A stretch of DNA of 21,477 nucleotides from Candidatus Latescibacteria bacterium 4484_181 (GCA_002049985.1 MVCY01000008.1:1-21477), one strand, 5' to 3'; counted from the stretch's first letter, positions 1-7,672 are shown. Translations and numbers: made by a program. The notes: a model not told the origin generated them from the sequence alone.

Positions 1-502
1 CGGACTTCCGTGGACAGACCTTCTGCTGTCAGCCCAATTCATTAGGTTTTGCTATTTAGCAACTGTGGTTAGCCGCACGATTAATCGCAAACTTATGGTT
101 AATCCGGAAGCTGGGGGTGATTGCATTTTCTGTCAGCGGCCGCGGGAATCAAAACCAGGGCCTGTTGCCCCAGAGCCTGTGAACTGAGCAATTTAAGCCT
201 ACCTTTGCCCTATGCTTAGGGAAGAACCACTTCCTTTGGTCAGCTTTCTTGCAAAGAAAAGTGACAGATAGCTGGCCGAGAGACAGAAGTTTTGCCTGTT
301 AGGTCTCCAACTACAATATCTTGGTTAAGGTCCATTTTGTCGACTCAGGTACCGAAAGCACCTTGAGCTGATCTTTACTACAAAAACGTTAAGGCCGTAA
401 ATGGAAAGTAGTTCCTAGATAATTATTGGATTGGGCATATGCTTTCCTTTGTGGTCTCTGCCGTGAAATTTGCCCTTTAATTGGAGAAGCTTTATTGCCC
501 AA
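1..502. other. Gene-free stretch upstream of larA
   Basis: I see no convincing coding region, tRNA or known structured RNA on either strand in this half-kilobase. The ORFs that overlap it on the minus strand are short and extend into the antisense of larA, so they look like shadows. One small perfect hairpin (CCCTA/TAGGG around 209-222) is visible but has no U-tract. No clear promoter for larA was recognised. The 5' neighbour gene lies outside the window, so this could be its 3' intergenic region. Confidence 0.5.
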
Positions 503-610
503 ATGGAGCTGGTGCTCAAATACGGCAAGCGAGGGCTGCGGGTGGAATTGCCGTCCCATAGGGTAACGGGAGTTCTGAGAACAAATCCAGACCTGTGCCC
601 AACCGGGTGA
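503..610 (+). pseudogene. Detached N-terminal fragment of the LarA-family gene
   Basis: Reading from ATG 503 gives 35 codons that begin MELVLKYGKRGLRVELP, the typical first beta-strands of LarA-family proteins, and end at TGA 608-610. The main LarA body continues in a different frame, where SRPVPNRV can be read from about 586. LarA proteins normally have roughly 40 more residues between these two blocks, so the junction near 565-585 looks like a deletion combined with a frame change. The fragment belongs with the CDS at 595-1650 rather than being an independent gene. A GGAG lies about 15 nt upstream, further than usual. Confidence 0.7.
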
Positions 611-1650
611 TCTTGCCACCTATCCTGGAAGTCGTTCAAGAAAGCGGCATCTCCAGAGAAGCGATTACCATATTGATCGCCACCGGACTTCATCGCCCCA
701 GTTCTGAACAAGAGCGACTCCAGATGTTGGGCCCTGACATTGTTTCGGACTACCAGATAGTTGACCACAGAGCAACTGGGTCGATGGCCTTCCTCGGCCA
801 CACCCGAAGAGCTACCCCAGTCTTCGTCAACCCTCTGTTTGTCAAGGCAGACCTGAAAATCACCACTGGCCTTATTGAACCCCACTTTATGGCCGGGTAC
901 TCAGGTGGCAGAAAGGCGATCTGCCCAGGAATATGCGGCCTGGAGACAATAAAGGTTCAGCACGGACCTCGTTTTCTTGAATCTCCCAGGAGTACTGAGG
1001 GAATCCTAAGCGGCAACCCCTTCCATCGGGAAGCTCTGGAGATCGCCCGGATGGTGGGAGTTGACTTCAGCTTGAATGTCAGTGTGGATCAACGGGGCAG
1101 GCCTAATGGAGTCTTCGCTGGAGAGCTGGACAAAGCCCATCAGGCTGGGGTGAGATTTGTAGAAAAACAGGTGAAAGTTCCCTGGGTAGAACCCGTTGAC
1201 ATAGTGGTTACAAGTGGCGGCGGTTACCCACTGGACCTAACCTTCTACCAGACAATTAAGGGGATGAGCACCGCTCTACCAGTAATTAAGAAGGGCGGAG
1301 CCATTATCATCGCGTCTGAATGTGCAGAAGGAATCGGTGGAGCCGAGTTCACTCAACTCATTGAGCAGACAGAGAATCCGGACGAGTTTCTCCAGCGCAT
1401 CTGCCAGCCGGGCTATTTTGTCAAAGACCAGTGGCAAGTGGAGAAGTTATGCCACGTGTTAAAAAAAGCTCGGGTCTTCCTATACAGCGAAGGGATACCC
1501 CGCTGCCGGGTTCGAAAGCTTATGGTGGAACCAACCACTTCGGTAGAGGAAGCTGTAGAGCAGGCATTAGAACAAAGCTGCCAAGAGGCGAAAATAGCAG
1601 CCATTCCCGAAGGACCCTATGTCCTACCCGTACCTCAAAGCCAAGGGTAA
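595..1650 (+). CDS. larA: LarA-family (nickel-pincer) racemase, 5'-truncated
   Basis: This 351-codon frame from GTG 595 matches the body of LarA, the lactate racemase family that uses a nickel-pincer nucleotide cofactor covalently bound to a lysine. Visible hallmarks are TGLHRP (His33), PHFMAGYSGGRK (His97, Lys107) and VQHGPRF (His123). Their spacing matches His108, His174, Lys184 and His200 of the Lactobacillus enzyme with a constant offset of about 76. The catalytic set is therefore mostly present. The beginning is not: the N-terminal strands lie in another frame (503-610) and about 40 residues appear to be missing. GTG 595 is only the first in-frame start and is probably not a natural one. 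Substrate is uncertain, since LarA homologues racemise several 2-hydroxyacids. No larB, larC or larE cofactor genes are in the window. An M24-like gene follows after about 60 bp. Confidence 0.82.
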   Translation: MPNRVILPPILEVVQESGISREAITILIATGLHRPSSEQERLQMLGPDIVSDYQIVDHRATGSMAFLGHTRRATPVFVNPLFVKADLKITTGLIEPHFMAGYSGGRKAICPGICGLETIKVQHGPRFLESPRSTEGILSGNPFHREALEIARMVGVDFSLNVSVDQRGRPNGVFAGELDKAHQAGVRFVEKQVKVPWVEPVDIVVTSGGGYPLDLTFYQTIKGMSTALPVIKKGGAIIIASECAEGIGGAEFTQLIEQTENPDEFLQRICQPGYFVKDQWQVEKLCHVLKKARVFLYSEGIPRCRVRKLMVEPTTSVEEAVEQALEQSCQEAKIAAIPEGPYVLPVPQSQG

Positions 1651-1711
1651 CCCTGTTGGTTTGCTTATTGAGTCTGAATAACGAGTTCCAATTCTTATAA
1701 GGATAACTGAT

Positions 1712-2788
1712 ATGGACCGAAAAACAGAAGTAGATGTTAAACGGCAAAAGGTGAGGGAGTTTTTAGACCGCCACTGCCTAGCTGGCATTCTGCTCACACG
1801 GCAGAGCAGTTTCTCTTGGTATACCGCCGGGGGAGAGAATTTTGTGGCTATCAACTCCGACTCAGGGGCATCGTCCATTCTGGCCACTCCAGAGAAAGAT
1901 TACCTCATCTCAGATAACATCGAGGCCCCTCGTATTCAGGCAGAAGAGGCAGCTGGACTCGGCTTTGAGCTGGCCCAGTTTGAGTGGTACCAACCCGAAC
2001 GCAAGGAGCAGATCATAAAAGATCTAACTCGCGGAGGAACAGTTGCCACGGACACCGGCCCTCTGGCCGATGAGTTCTCCCAGCTACGATATTCTCTTAC
2101 CGAAGGTGAGATAGGCAGATATCGCTGGTTGGGCAAAAATACCGGCGAGTCTGTGTCTAGAGTATGTCAGAGTTTAAGAGTCGGCGTCAAGGAGTCTCAG
2201 ATTGCGGGCCGGCTCAGCGAAAGCCTGCTATCAAAAAAGATAGTGCCCGTTGTCCTGCTGGTGGGTACTGACGATCGCATCGAAAAGTTCCGCCACCCCA
2301 TTCCTACAGAAAGAAGACTGGTGAGATACGCTATGATTGTCGTCTGCGCTCGCAGGTGGGGTCTGATAGTCTCAATGACCAGGCTGGTCCACCTCGGGAG
2401 ACTCCCCGAATCACTGCGGAAAAAACACAACGCTGTAGTCCAAGTAGATGCCACCCTTATCTCACATACCGTGCCGGGAAACCTGATTAAGGAGATATTT
2501 GAAAAGGCTGTCCACAGCTACAGGCAGGTGGGATTCGGTGATCAGTGGAGACTTCATCATCAGGGAGGCGCCACCGGCTATGCCACCCGGGATTTCAAGG
2601 CAACTTCTAACTCTACCCACATGGTGCAAGAAAACCAGGCCTACGCCTGGAACCCGTCCATTACAGGCACCAAGTCAGAGGACACCATTATCGCCTTGCC
2701 TGACAAGACAGAGGTAATCACCGAAATCGAAGACTGGCCAATGATCCAGACAGCAAGTATTAAGCGACCAGATATTCTACAGTTATGA
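1712..2788 (+). CDS. M24 (aminopeptidase P/creatinase-fold) family protein, atypical metal site
   Basis: This 358-residue protein has the two-domain layout of aminopeptidase P and creatinase: an N-terminal creatinase-like domain (about 1-130) and a C-terminal pita-bread domain (about 131-330). Recognisable blocks are FRHPIPTE (194-200), HHQGGATGY (282-290), WNPSITGTK (313-321) and SEDT (322-325). The five metal ligands of canonical M24 peptidases are D, D, H, E, E. The first two would lie in the CARRWGLIVSMTR stretch (212-224), where no aspartate is present, and the EPG-type glutamate is replaced by WNPS. The central His and the last Glu remain. It may therefore be metal-independent, as creatinase is, or a non-peptidase homologue. 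ATG 1712 has AAGGA upstream. The stop overlaps the next gene as ATGA, which implies translational coupling. The substrate is unknown. Confidence 0.8.
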   Translation: MDRKTEVDVKRQKVREFLDRHCLAGILLTRQSSFSWYTAGGENFVAINSDSGASSILATPEKDYLISDNIEAPRIQAEEAAGLGFELAQFEWYQPERKEQIIKDLTRGGTVATDTGPLADEFSQLRYSLTEGEIGRYRWLGKNTGESVSRVCQSLRVGVKESQIAGRLSESLLSKKIVPVVLLVGTDDRIEKFRHPIPTERRLVRYAMIVVCARRWGLIVSMTRLVHLGRLPESLRKKHNAVVQVDATLISHTVPGNLIKEIFEKAVHSYRQVGFGDQWRLHHQGGATGYATRDFKATSNSTHMVQENQAYAWNPSITGTKSEDTIIALPDKTEVITEIEDWPMIQTASIKRPDILQL

Positions 2789-3774
2789 GGAAAATTCCCC
2801 TTGTCGGACTCATATTTTGCTTTCTTGTTCTGCTCTGCAGCTCCACCCTCCTGGCAAGACAGAATGTTGGTATACTGCCTTTTAAAGACAATACTGGCTA
2901 CGATGGGGGGTGGAATATCGAGAAGGGAATAGCTGTCTGGTTGGGAGAAGCTATTAGCCAGAACCCATTCTATCAGATAGTACCTGTTGATACCCTCACC
3001 AGCGCCTTGAAATCCCTGCCTCCAAGGCCCAAAAGGGGAGCAAGGTCTTGTCTGCTTGGGTTCCTATTCCCCAAAAGGAAAAAGGCCGCAGCCCATGAAA
3101 GGTCAACACAAATAAGAGAAATAGTCAAAAAAGCAGGGGTAGACGTCCTTATCACCGGCGAGATAAAGAAGTTCAGCCTCTCTCGCTTCCAGGCAGGACT
3201 TCCTATGTTGGCAGGATATGAGTCGTATTCGAGCACTGTGGAGCTGCAAGCCAGTGTCCAGAGGGTTATCGACGGAAAGCCGCTGGGAACAATTACAGGC
3301 AGAGCAAAGGTAACCGATCGAGATCTGGGATTGTCGCTTTTCGGAAAAGCAAGCGATAAAACTCTTGAATTCTATGGGTTAGATACCCTTCGTTTTGGGT
3401 CAGAGGAGTTTAAGAAGACAGTACTAGGCCGGGCCGCGCAGAAAGCAATAGATCAACTTAAGACCAAACTGGAACAGATTGTCGTGCCCCCTCCACTGCC
3501 TAAGGTCTCTCAGCCAGCAGTATTGTTGGTTGAAAACAATGATGTATATGTTAATATAGGGATAGAAGATAGCATCCAAGTGGGAGACAAGTTCAGTGTC
3601 TACAGTAGAGGAAAAGAGCTCCGAGACCCGGTATCTGGTATGGTGTTGGGGTACACAGAACAGAAGGTGGGAGTTATCCGAATCATACTAATCCAGGCAG
3701 CTCATCTCTCCAAAGCAGAGATAATGGAGGGCAAGGAGCGGATTAAACCCGGCAACCTCATCAGGATAGAGTGA
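2785..3774 (+). CDS. Exported CsgG/FlgT-like protein
   Basis: This is a 329-residue protein with a clear signal peptide: a basic start (MRKIP), a hydrophobic core to about residue 22, and likely cleavage after LLA near residue 24. No convincing lipobox is present, because the cysteine is preceded by leucine. The mature N-terminus (VGILPFKDNTG, then KGIAVWLGEAI and FYQIVPVDTL) resembles the CsgG/TolB-N-like fold of outer-membrane-associated proteins. The C-terminal part (about 250-329, VGDKFSVYSRG and similar) resembles the small beta-barrel domain found at the end of FlgT-like proteins. I infer a periplasmic or outer-membrane-associated role. No curli or flagellar genes are nearby, so a specific function is not supported. 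It overlaps the preceding gene (ATGA) and the following reading frame (GTGA), indicating a coupled operon. Confidence 0.6.
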   Translation: MRKIPLVGLIFCFLVLLCSSTLLARQNVGILPFKDNTGYDGGWNIEKGIAVWLGEAISQNPFYQIVPVDTLTSALKSLPPRPKRGARSCLLGFLFPKRKKAAAHERSTQIREIVKKAGVDVLITGEIKKFSLSRFQAGLPMLAGYESYSSTVELQASVQRVIDGKPLGTITGRAKVTDRDLGLSLFGKASDKTLEFYGLDTLRFGSEEFKKTVLGRAAQKAIDQLKTKLEQIVVPPPLPKVSQPAVLLVENNDVYVNIGIEDSIQVGDKFSVYSRGKELRDPVSGMVLGYTEQKVGVIRIILIQAAHLSKAEIMEGKERIKPGNLIRIE

Positions 3775-3809
3775 TAAACGGCAGAAGTATGGGAAAAGGA
3801 GAAAAGGAG

Positions 3810-4319
3810 ATGCAAAAGGGTAGATTCCCATTGTTCCTTGTTCTGTTATTGCTTATTCTTGTGGCCGGTAAGGCGTACGGAAAGCTTCCCCAGTGGAACC
3901 TCACCGAGTTATGCCAGAAGGCCGAATGGATAGCTACCGGGGAAGTAGAAACTGTCAGCCAGACTGCCGACTGCACCTTCATAATCTTCCGGCCGATAGA
4001 GCTGTTTAAGGGAGATTCAATCGCGCCAAAGGCAAAGGTTAGCGTAGTCCGCAACCCCGCAGGAAACTCTTCCGTTTTTTCGGACGGAAACTTCGTTTTG
4101 CTCTTCCTGAATTTCAATGAATCCGAAGGTACATTTGAGTTGTGCGACCCGCTCCAGGGAGTATATCTATTGAACGCAGGTCGAGCAGTGACGCCGGCCT
4201 CCGGGCCTACAGTACCTTGGGCCACCCTCACTTCCGAAGTCAGGAGAATAACAGGCGTAGCAAAACCTACCGGTGTCGAACTGTCAGTCTGGGGAAAGAT
4301 TAAGGAACTCTTCAGGTGA
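3810..4319 (+). CDS. Small secreted protein of unknown function
   Basis: I choose ATG 3810, giving 169 residues, because it is preceded by GGAG at 8 nt spacing and starts a textbook signal peptide: MQKGR, then a leucine/valine core, with likely cleavage after KAYG. An in-frame GTG at 3771 would overlap the previous stop (GTGA) and add 13 residues before the basic region. That would suit translational coupling but makes a poorer signal sequence. The mature protein contains a block of the type AEWIATGEV...VELFKG-like...FVLLFLN, reminiscent of small secreted beta-rich domains found in many uncultured bacteria. I do not recognise a named family. Its position after the CsgG/FlgT-like gene suggests that both act in the envelope. 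Confidence 0.6.
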   Translation: MQKGRFPLFLVLLLLILVAGKAYGKLPQWNLTELCQKAEWIATGEVETVSQTADCTFIIFRPIELFKGDSIAPKAKVSVVRNPAGNSSVFSDGNFVLLFLNFNESEGTFELCDPLQGVYLLNAGRAVTPASGPTVPWATLTSEVRRITGVAKPTGVELSVWGKIKELFR

Positions 4320-4368
4320 AGGGTTTCAAGCTCTGGGAAGTCGAAAAGGGGGCACAATAGGGAGAAGG

Positions 4369-4744
4369 ATGTCCAGGAATACCAAGATAGAAATCGGCGA
4401 CATAGAGGTCAAGGCTCAGTTAAACGACTCCCCCCGCGGCAGGACTTATCCGGGATGCGCTTCCCATCGAAAGCGTGTTTAACACCTGGGGAGACGAGGT
4501 ATATTTTTCTATTCTGGTACAGGCCGAGCTGGAATGCGTAAAGGAGGTGGTTGAGCGGGGGGATTTAGGATACTGTCCCCCTGGAAACGCATTTTGTATC
4601 TTTTACGGAAAGAGCCCGGCCAGCCAAGGGGAGGAGATTTGTACTGCCAGCCCGGTGGATATCGTAGGAAAGGTCATTGGAGACCCCACCGTTTTCAAAG
4701 AAGCAGTGCGCTCCAGCAGGCGTATTCGTCTGGAGAGGGATTAG
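4369..4744 (+). pseudogene. Cyclophilin-like fold protein (TM1367-like), single-base frameshift
   Basis: From ATG 4369 (GGAGAAGG upstream) the frame reads MSRNTKIEIGDIEVKAQLNDSP and then breaks. Removing one C from the six-C run at 4430-4435 restores a continuous protein: LNDSPAAGLIRDALPIES, followed by VFNTWGDEVYFSI, YCPPGNAFCIFYG and a C-terminal DIVGKVIGDP block. This order matches the small cyclophilin-like family related to Thermotoga TM1367 (about 120 residues), whose members have no well-defined cellular role. As written, translation from ATG 4369 ends at TAA 4480-4482 after 37 residues, and the second frame has only a late ATG (4475). The single extra base in a homopolymer is as likely to be a sequencing error as a real mutation. 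Confidence 0.75.
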
Positions 4745-5021
4745 GCGCTTTGATAAGACAAAATCTATGTCAAGCTGCTGAAGAGGTTCAATGCAAAATG
4801 CAAAATGAGAGATAGAATATAGCCTTAGCAGAGCTGTAAGCAAAGGTGGCTTTGGCTTCTGCGACCTCTTCCTTTTACGCCCTGTTGGATAAGAGCCCCC
4901 ATCTAACAGGGTGAATTCCCTCCCCCAGAGGAAGGGATAATGCGACTTTTTATGAACGGATGATTCTTGCAATGCGAAGTGAAGTCTCGTCGGGCTGAGA
5001 CCAAGCTTCGCCGGTTCTTAT
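4745..5021. other. Intergenic region before tRNA-Ala
   Basis: No gene was recognised in these 277 bp. The stretch contains a short tandem repeat of ATGCAAA (about 4792-4806) and the inverted repeat listed separately at 4880-4911. A promoter for the tRNA/SRP RNA unit should lie here, but I cannot point to a convincing -35/-10 pair. The minus-strand ORF crossing it has no family resemblance. Confidence 0.4.
4880..4911 (+). repeat. Inverted repeat / RNA hairpin
   Basis: CCCTGTTGGAT (4880-4890) can pair with ATCTAACAGGG (4901-4911), giving 11 bp with one G-U wobble around a 10-nt loop. It lies 110 nt upstream of tRNA-Ala and 135 nt after the cyclophilin-like gene. No U-run follows on either strand, so it is not a standard intrinsic terminator. 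It could be a Rho-associated 3' end structure or a leader hairpin. Confidence 0.45.
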
Positions 5022-5094
5022 GGGGCAGTAGCTCAGTTGGGAGAGCGCATCCCTCGCACGGATGAGGTCGGCGGTTCGAATCCGCTCTGCTCCA
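5022..5094 (+). tRNA. tRNA-Ala(CGC)
   Basis: A full cloverleaf can be folded by eye: acceptor GGGGCAG/CTGCTCC, D stem GCTC/GAGC, anticodon stem CATCC/GGATG with loop CTCGCAC, and T arm GGCGG-TTCGAAT-CCGCT, with discriminator A. The anticodon is CGC, which reads the alanine codon GCG. The acceptor contains G3-U70, the classic alanine identity pair. The 3' CCA is not encoded. It lies 10 nt before the SRP RNA, so the two are probably processed from one transcript. Confidence 0.96.
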
Positions 5095-5104
5095 CTGAAA
5101 AGGT

Positions 5105-5381
5105 TGCGGTCGTGCTAGGCGGGGAGCCAGCGGTGCCCTGTACCCGCAATCCGCTACAGCGGGGCTTAATTCCCAACCCTAGGCTCTGTTGTCTCAGGAT
5201 ATACCAGCCATAAGCGGCGTTGATGGTCAGGTCCTGTGCAACGGAAGGTCGCTAAACCCCGTCAGGACCGGAAGGTAGCAGCGGTAGGCGTTCTCTTGCG
5301 TGTGCCGCAGGGCAACCTGACCGGAGTCGGCTGTGACTGTGACGCCCGGGACAAACGGCCAAAGGTGGGTGCACGACCGCA
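5105..5381 (+). ncRNA. ffs: Signal recognition particle RNA, large bacterial type
   Basis: The S-domain core GTCAGGACCGGAAGGTAGCAGC (from 5260, with its conserved GGAAGG and AGCAGC elements) and the matching TGTGCCGCAGGGCAACCTGACC strand are diagnostic of SRP RNA. The 5' part (GTGCTAGGCGGGGAG, then GCGGTGCCCTGTACCCGCAATCCGCT) is the Alu-type domain seen in Bacillus scRNA and other large bacterial SRP RNAs. The ends are set by a perfect 11-bp helix, TGCGGTCGTGC (5105-5115) with GCACGACCGCA (5371-5381), giving about 277 nt. It pairs with Ffh to target nascent membrane and secreted proteins. The position just upstream of dnaX repeats a widespread gene order. Confidence 0.95.
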
Positions 5382-5510
5382 TACAACTCGGTTCCAAACG
5401 GCTTCGAAAATTGAATGCTTAAATCCCACGCTTTGCCCTATTGGGGTTCGCAAGCACTTCCCACAGCCTTTTTGATAGAATGCGCAATTTCAGGTGCAGC
5501 TGACGCTACG

Positions 5511-5542
5511 ACAAACTCCGTCTTTGAAGATTCGGAGTTTGT
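5511..5542 (+). repeat. Perfect inverted repeat in the dnaX leader
   Basis: ACAAACTCCG (5511-5520) and CGGAGTTTGT (5533-5542) are exact reverse complements around a 12-nt loop. The loop can extend the helix by TCTT/AAGA. The hairpin ends 59 nt before the dnaX start, between the SRP RNA and the gene. It is not followed by a U-tract, so it may be an RNA-processing or stabilising element, or a 3' end for the SRP transcript, rather than an intrinsic terminator. Confidence 0.55.
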
Positions 5543-5601
5543 TGCTCAAAATTCACTGAGACTTAGTCAACAATACCGAAAGCAACCTAAAGAGCCAAAA
5601 G

Positions 5602-7281
5602 ATGTCTTATGTAGTGCTGTCCAGAAAGTGGCGACCCTTAAACTTTGACGATGTAGTAGCTCAGGAACATGTTACTGCTACTCTGAAGAATGCTATCAGT
5701 TCAGGCAGAATTGCCCAGGCCTATCTATTTTCTGGCCCTCGTGGTGTGGGCAAGACTACCACTGCTCGAATCTTAGCTAAAGCATTGAACTGTGCTGAGG
5801 GCCCTACACCCCACCCCTGTAACAAATGCACTGCCTGCAAAGAGATCACCAATGGGGTCAGTCTCGATGTCCTGGAGATTGATGGAGCTTCTAACCGAGG
5901 CATCGACGAAGTACGTGACCTGAGGGAGAACGTCAGATATGCCCCCAGCCAAAGCAGATACAAGATATATTACATCGACGAAGTGCATATGCTAACTACT
6001 CCCGCCTTCAATGCCCTGTTGAAAACACTCGAGGAACCACCTCCACATGTCGTTTTCATCTTTGCCACCACTCAGCCTCAGGATATTCCCTTGACCATTC
6101 TGTCCCGCTGTCAGCGCTTCGACTTCAAGAGGATTCCGACTGCGGAGATGGTTAAGCGCCTCCAATTGATCGCTTCTCGCGAGTCGGTTGAGATCAACGA
6201 AGATGCCCTGCTGCTAATAGCCAAAAAGGCCGATGGGGCAATGCGGGACGCCGAAAGCCTCTTAGACCAGGTGATCGCCTTCGGCGGCAGTCAGATCTCA
6301 TCCGAGACAGTGGAAAGCTTGCTCGGACTGGTAGAACGGCAATTTTTCTTCGACTTGATAGAGGCCGTGGCCCAAAAAGATAGTCGCAGGGGTCTGGAAC
6401 TGGTGGAGAAGGTGATCGAAGATGGCCGAGAGGTGGGAGAAATCGTAAAAGGACTGCTGGAACATCTTCGGGACCTGTTGTTTGCTAAAATTCCTGGAGG
6501 GATGAAAAATATAGAGGCATCAGAGGGGGACAAACTGAGCTATCAAGCCCAGGCAAAAAACTTCTCCGAAGAAGACCTGCTGCGAATGATAAAGATCGTC
6601 TCTGACATAGAAGCTTCAATCAATCGGGCTCCTAATCCAAGACTGAAGCTGGAAATCGCCGTTATTAGGTTGATTAAGCTGGATTCTACCGTACTTCTGA
6701 ATGAGCTATTAGAACGATTCTCCCGATTAGAAGAAAGATTCAAAAGAACAAACTTTCAGATTAGTGAAAATAGACCACCTTCCCTTCCATTGTTCGAAGA
6801 CAAACCAGAGCAGATAGAACCTCACGAGAAAGTAACAGTGGAGCCCACCAAAAAGGGGAAAGAGGTTACCACAGAATCAGCAGATTTGGAACTGAGTCTG
6901 GAAAATCTACAGCAGCATTGGCCTCAGATAGTTGAGGCAGTTAAGCAGAAAAAGAGAAGTTTAGGAGCACTTCTTTCTCATGCAGTGCCGGCTGAGGTGT
7001 CCGGGGGTATTCTCGAACTCTCCTTCAAAAAAGAAGGCAACTTCTCTGCCAGAAAAGTGGAAAAAGAGAGCACTTTGGTGGAGCAGACCATAGGAGAGAT
7101 GTTCAGCGCTCCGCTGAAGATTAAGTGCACGGTTGTCGATTCTGCTGAGAAGAAAACGAGCACACCGAAGGCTCCCCTGGAACAACTCTACCAGAGGGAA
7201 CCTTTACTTCGCAGCGTAGTGGAGATATTCGACGGAGAGCTCGTTGGAGGAGCACCAGACAGTAAGTCTGGGATAAACTGA
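5602..7281 (+). CDS. dnaX: DNA polymerase III gamma/tau subunit
   Basis: This 559-residue AAA+ clamp-loader ATPase starts MSYVVLSRKWRP, the usual DnaX beginning, at ATG 5602. The Walker A motif is GPRGVGKT (45-52). The zinc module has Cys64, Cys73, Cys76 and Cys79. Walker B is DEVH (126-129), and the SRC sensor/arginine-finger motif (SRCQRFDF) follows. The domain III helices run to about residue 355, then comes a charged linker and a C-terminal tau-like region (about 430-559). It loads the beta clamp and organises the replisome in the cytoplasm. The order SRP RNA-dnaX-ybaB-recR is widespread among bacteria. Several A-rich stretches occur in the second half, but none makes a convincing programmed frameshift for a gamma form. 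Confidence 0.97.
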   Translation: MSYVVLSRKWRPLNFDDVVAQEHVTATLKNAISSGRIAQAYLFSGPRGVGKTTTARILAKALNCAEGPTPHPCNKCTACKEITNGVSLDVLEIDGASNRGIDEVRDLRENVRYAPSQSRYKIYYIDEVHMLTTPAFNALLKTLEEPPPHVVFIFATTQPQDIPLTILSRCQRFDFKRIPTAEMVKRLQLIASRESVEINEDALLLIAKKADGAMRDAESLLDQVIAFGGSQISSETVESLLGLVERQFFFDLIEAVAQKDSRRGLELVEKVIEDGREVGEIVKGLLEHLRDLLFAKIPGGMKNIEASEGDKLSYQAQAKNFSEEDLLRMIKIVSDIEASINRAPNPRLKLEIAVIRLIKLDSTVLLNELLERFSRLEERFKRTNFQISENRPPSLPLFEDKPEQIEPHEKVTVEPTKKGKEVTTESADLELSLENLQQHWPQIVEAVKQKKRSLGALLSHAVPAEVSGGILELSFKKEGNFSARKVEKESTLVEQTIGEMFSAPLKIKCTVVDSAEKKTSTPKAPLEQLYQREPLLRSVVEIFDGELVGGAPDSKSGIN

Positions 7282-7300
7282 AAACAAGGAGGATAACGTA

Positions 7301-7648
7301 ATGGCAAAGGTCCCTACAGGATTTGCGACGGTGATTAAACAGGCACAGGCCCTACAGGGAAAACTCTCAAAGTTACAGGAAGAGTTGGAGCAAAAAAGGG
7401 TTGAAGGTACTGCCGGCGGAGGTATGGTTACTGTGGTGGCCAATGGCAAACAGGAGATCCTGGAAGTGAAGATTGACCCACAAGTTGTAAATCCCGAAGA
7501 TGTTGAGATGTTAGAGGATTTGATTGTGGCTGCTGTGAACCAAGCCCGCCAGAGGGCCCAAGAATTGGCCGAAGAGGAGATGCAAAAATTAACTGGGGGA
7601 CTCGTCCCACAACTACTGGGCAACATAAAAATACCCGGATTGACTTGA
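7301..7648 (+). CDS. ybaB: YbaB/EbfC-family nucleoid-associated protein
   Basis: This 115-residue protein has a strong ribosome binding site (AAGGAGGATAACGTA before ATG 7301). It shows the family's N-terminal helix rich in Gln, Lys and Glu, then VEGTAGGGMVTV, IDPQVV and EDVEMLEDLIVAAVN, which define YbaB/EbfC. These small dimeric proteins bind DNA with little sequence specificity and are nearly always encoded between dnaX and recR, as here. It begins 19 nt after the dnaX stop, indicating cotranscription. The C-terminus (GNIKIPGLT) is complete. Confidence 0.95.
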   Translation: MAKVPTGFATVIKQAQALQGKLSKLQEELEQKRVEGTAGGGMVTVVANGKQEILEVKIDPQVVNPEDVEMLEDLIVAAVNQARQRAQELAEEEMQKLTGGLVPQLLGNIKIPGLT

Positions 7649-7672
7649 CTGAAAAACAGGGAGAAATAGGCA

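Noticed and set aside
389..885. Minus-strand ORFs antisense to the larA start
   Set aside because: They are shadows of the LarA coding sequence, with no family resemblance.
5236..5475. Open reading frames on both strands over the SRP RNA
   Set aside because: They lie within or across the structured RNA, which explains the sequence; there is no protein family resemblance.
6547..6562. A AAA AAC slippery heptamer in dnaX
   Set aside because: It is in the right phase, but slippage at about residue 318 would cut domain III, unlike known gamma forms, and no stimulatory hairpin is evident.
6847..6960. Other A-rich tracts (AAA AAG) in the dnaX linker
   Set aside because: They lie near where a gamma truncation could occur but are not proper tandem-slip heptamers, since the preceding base is C or G.
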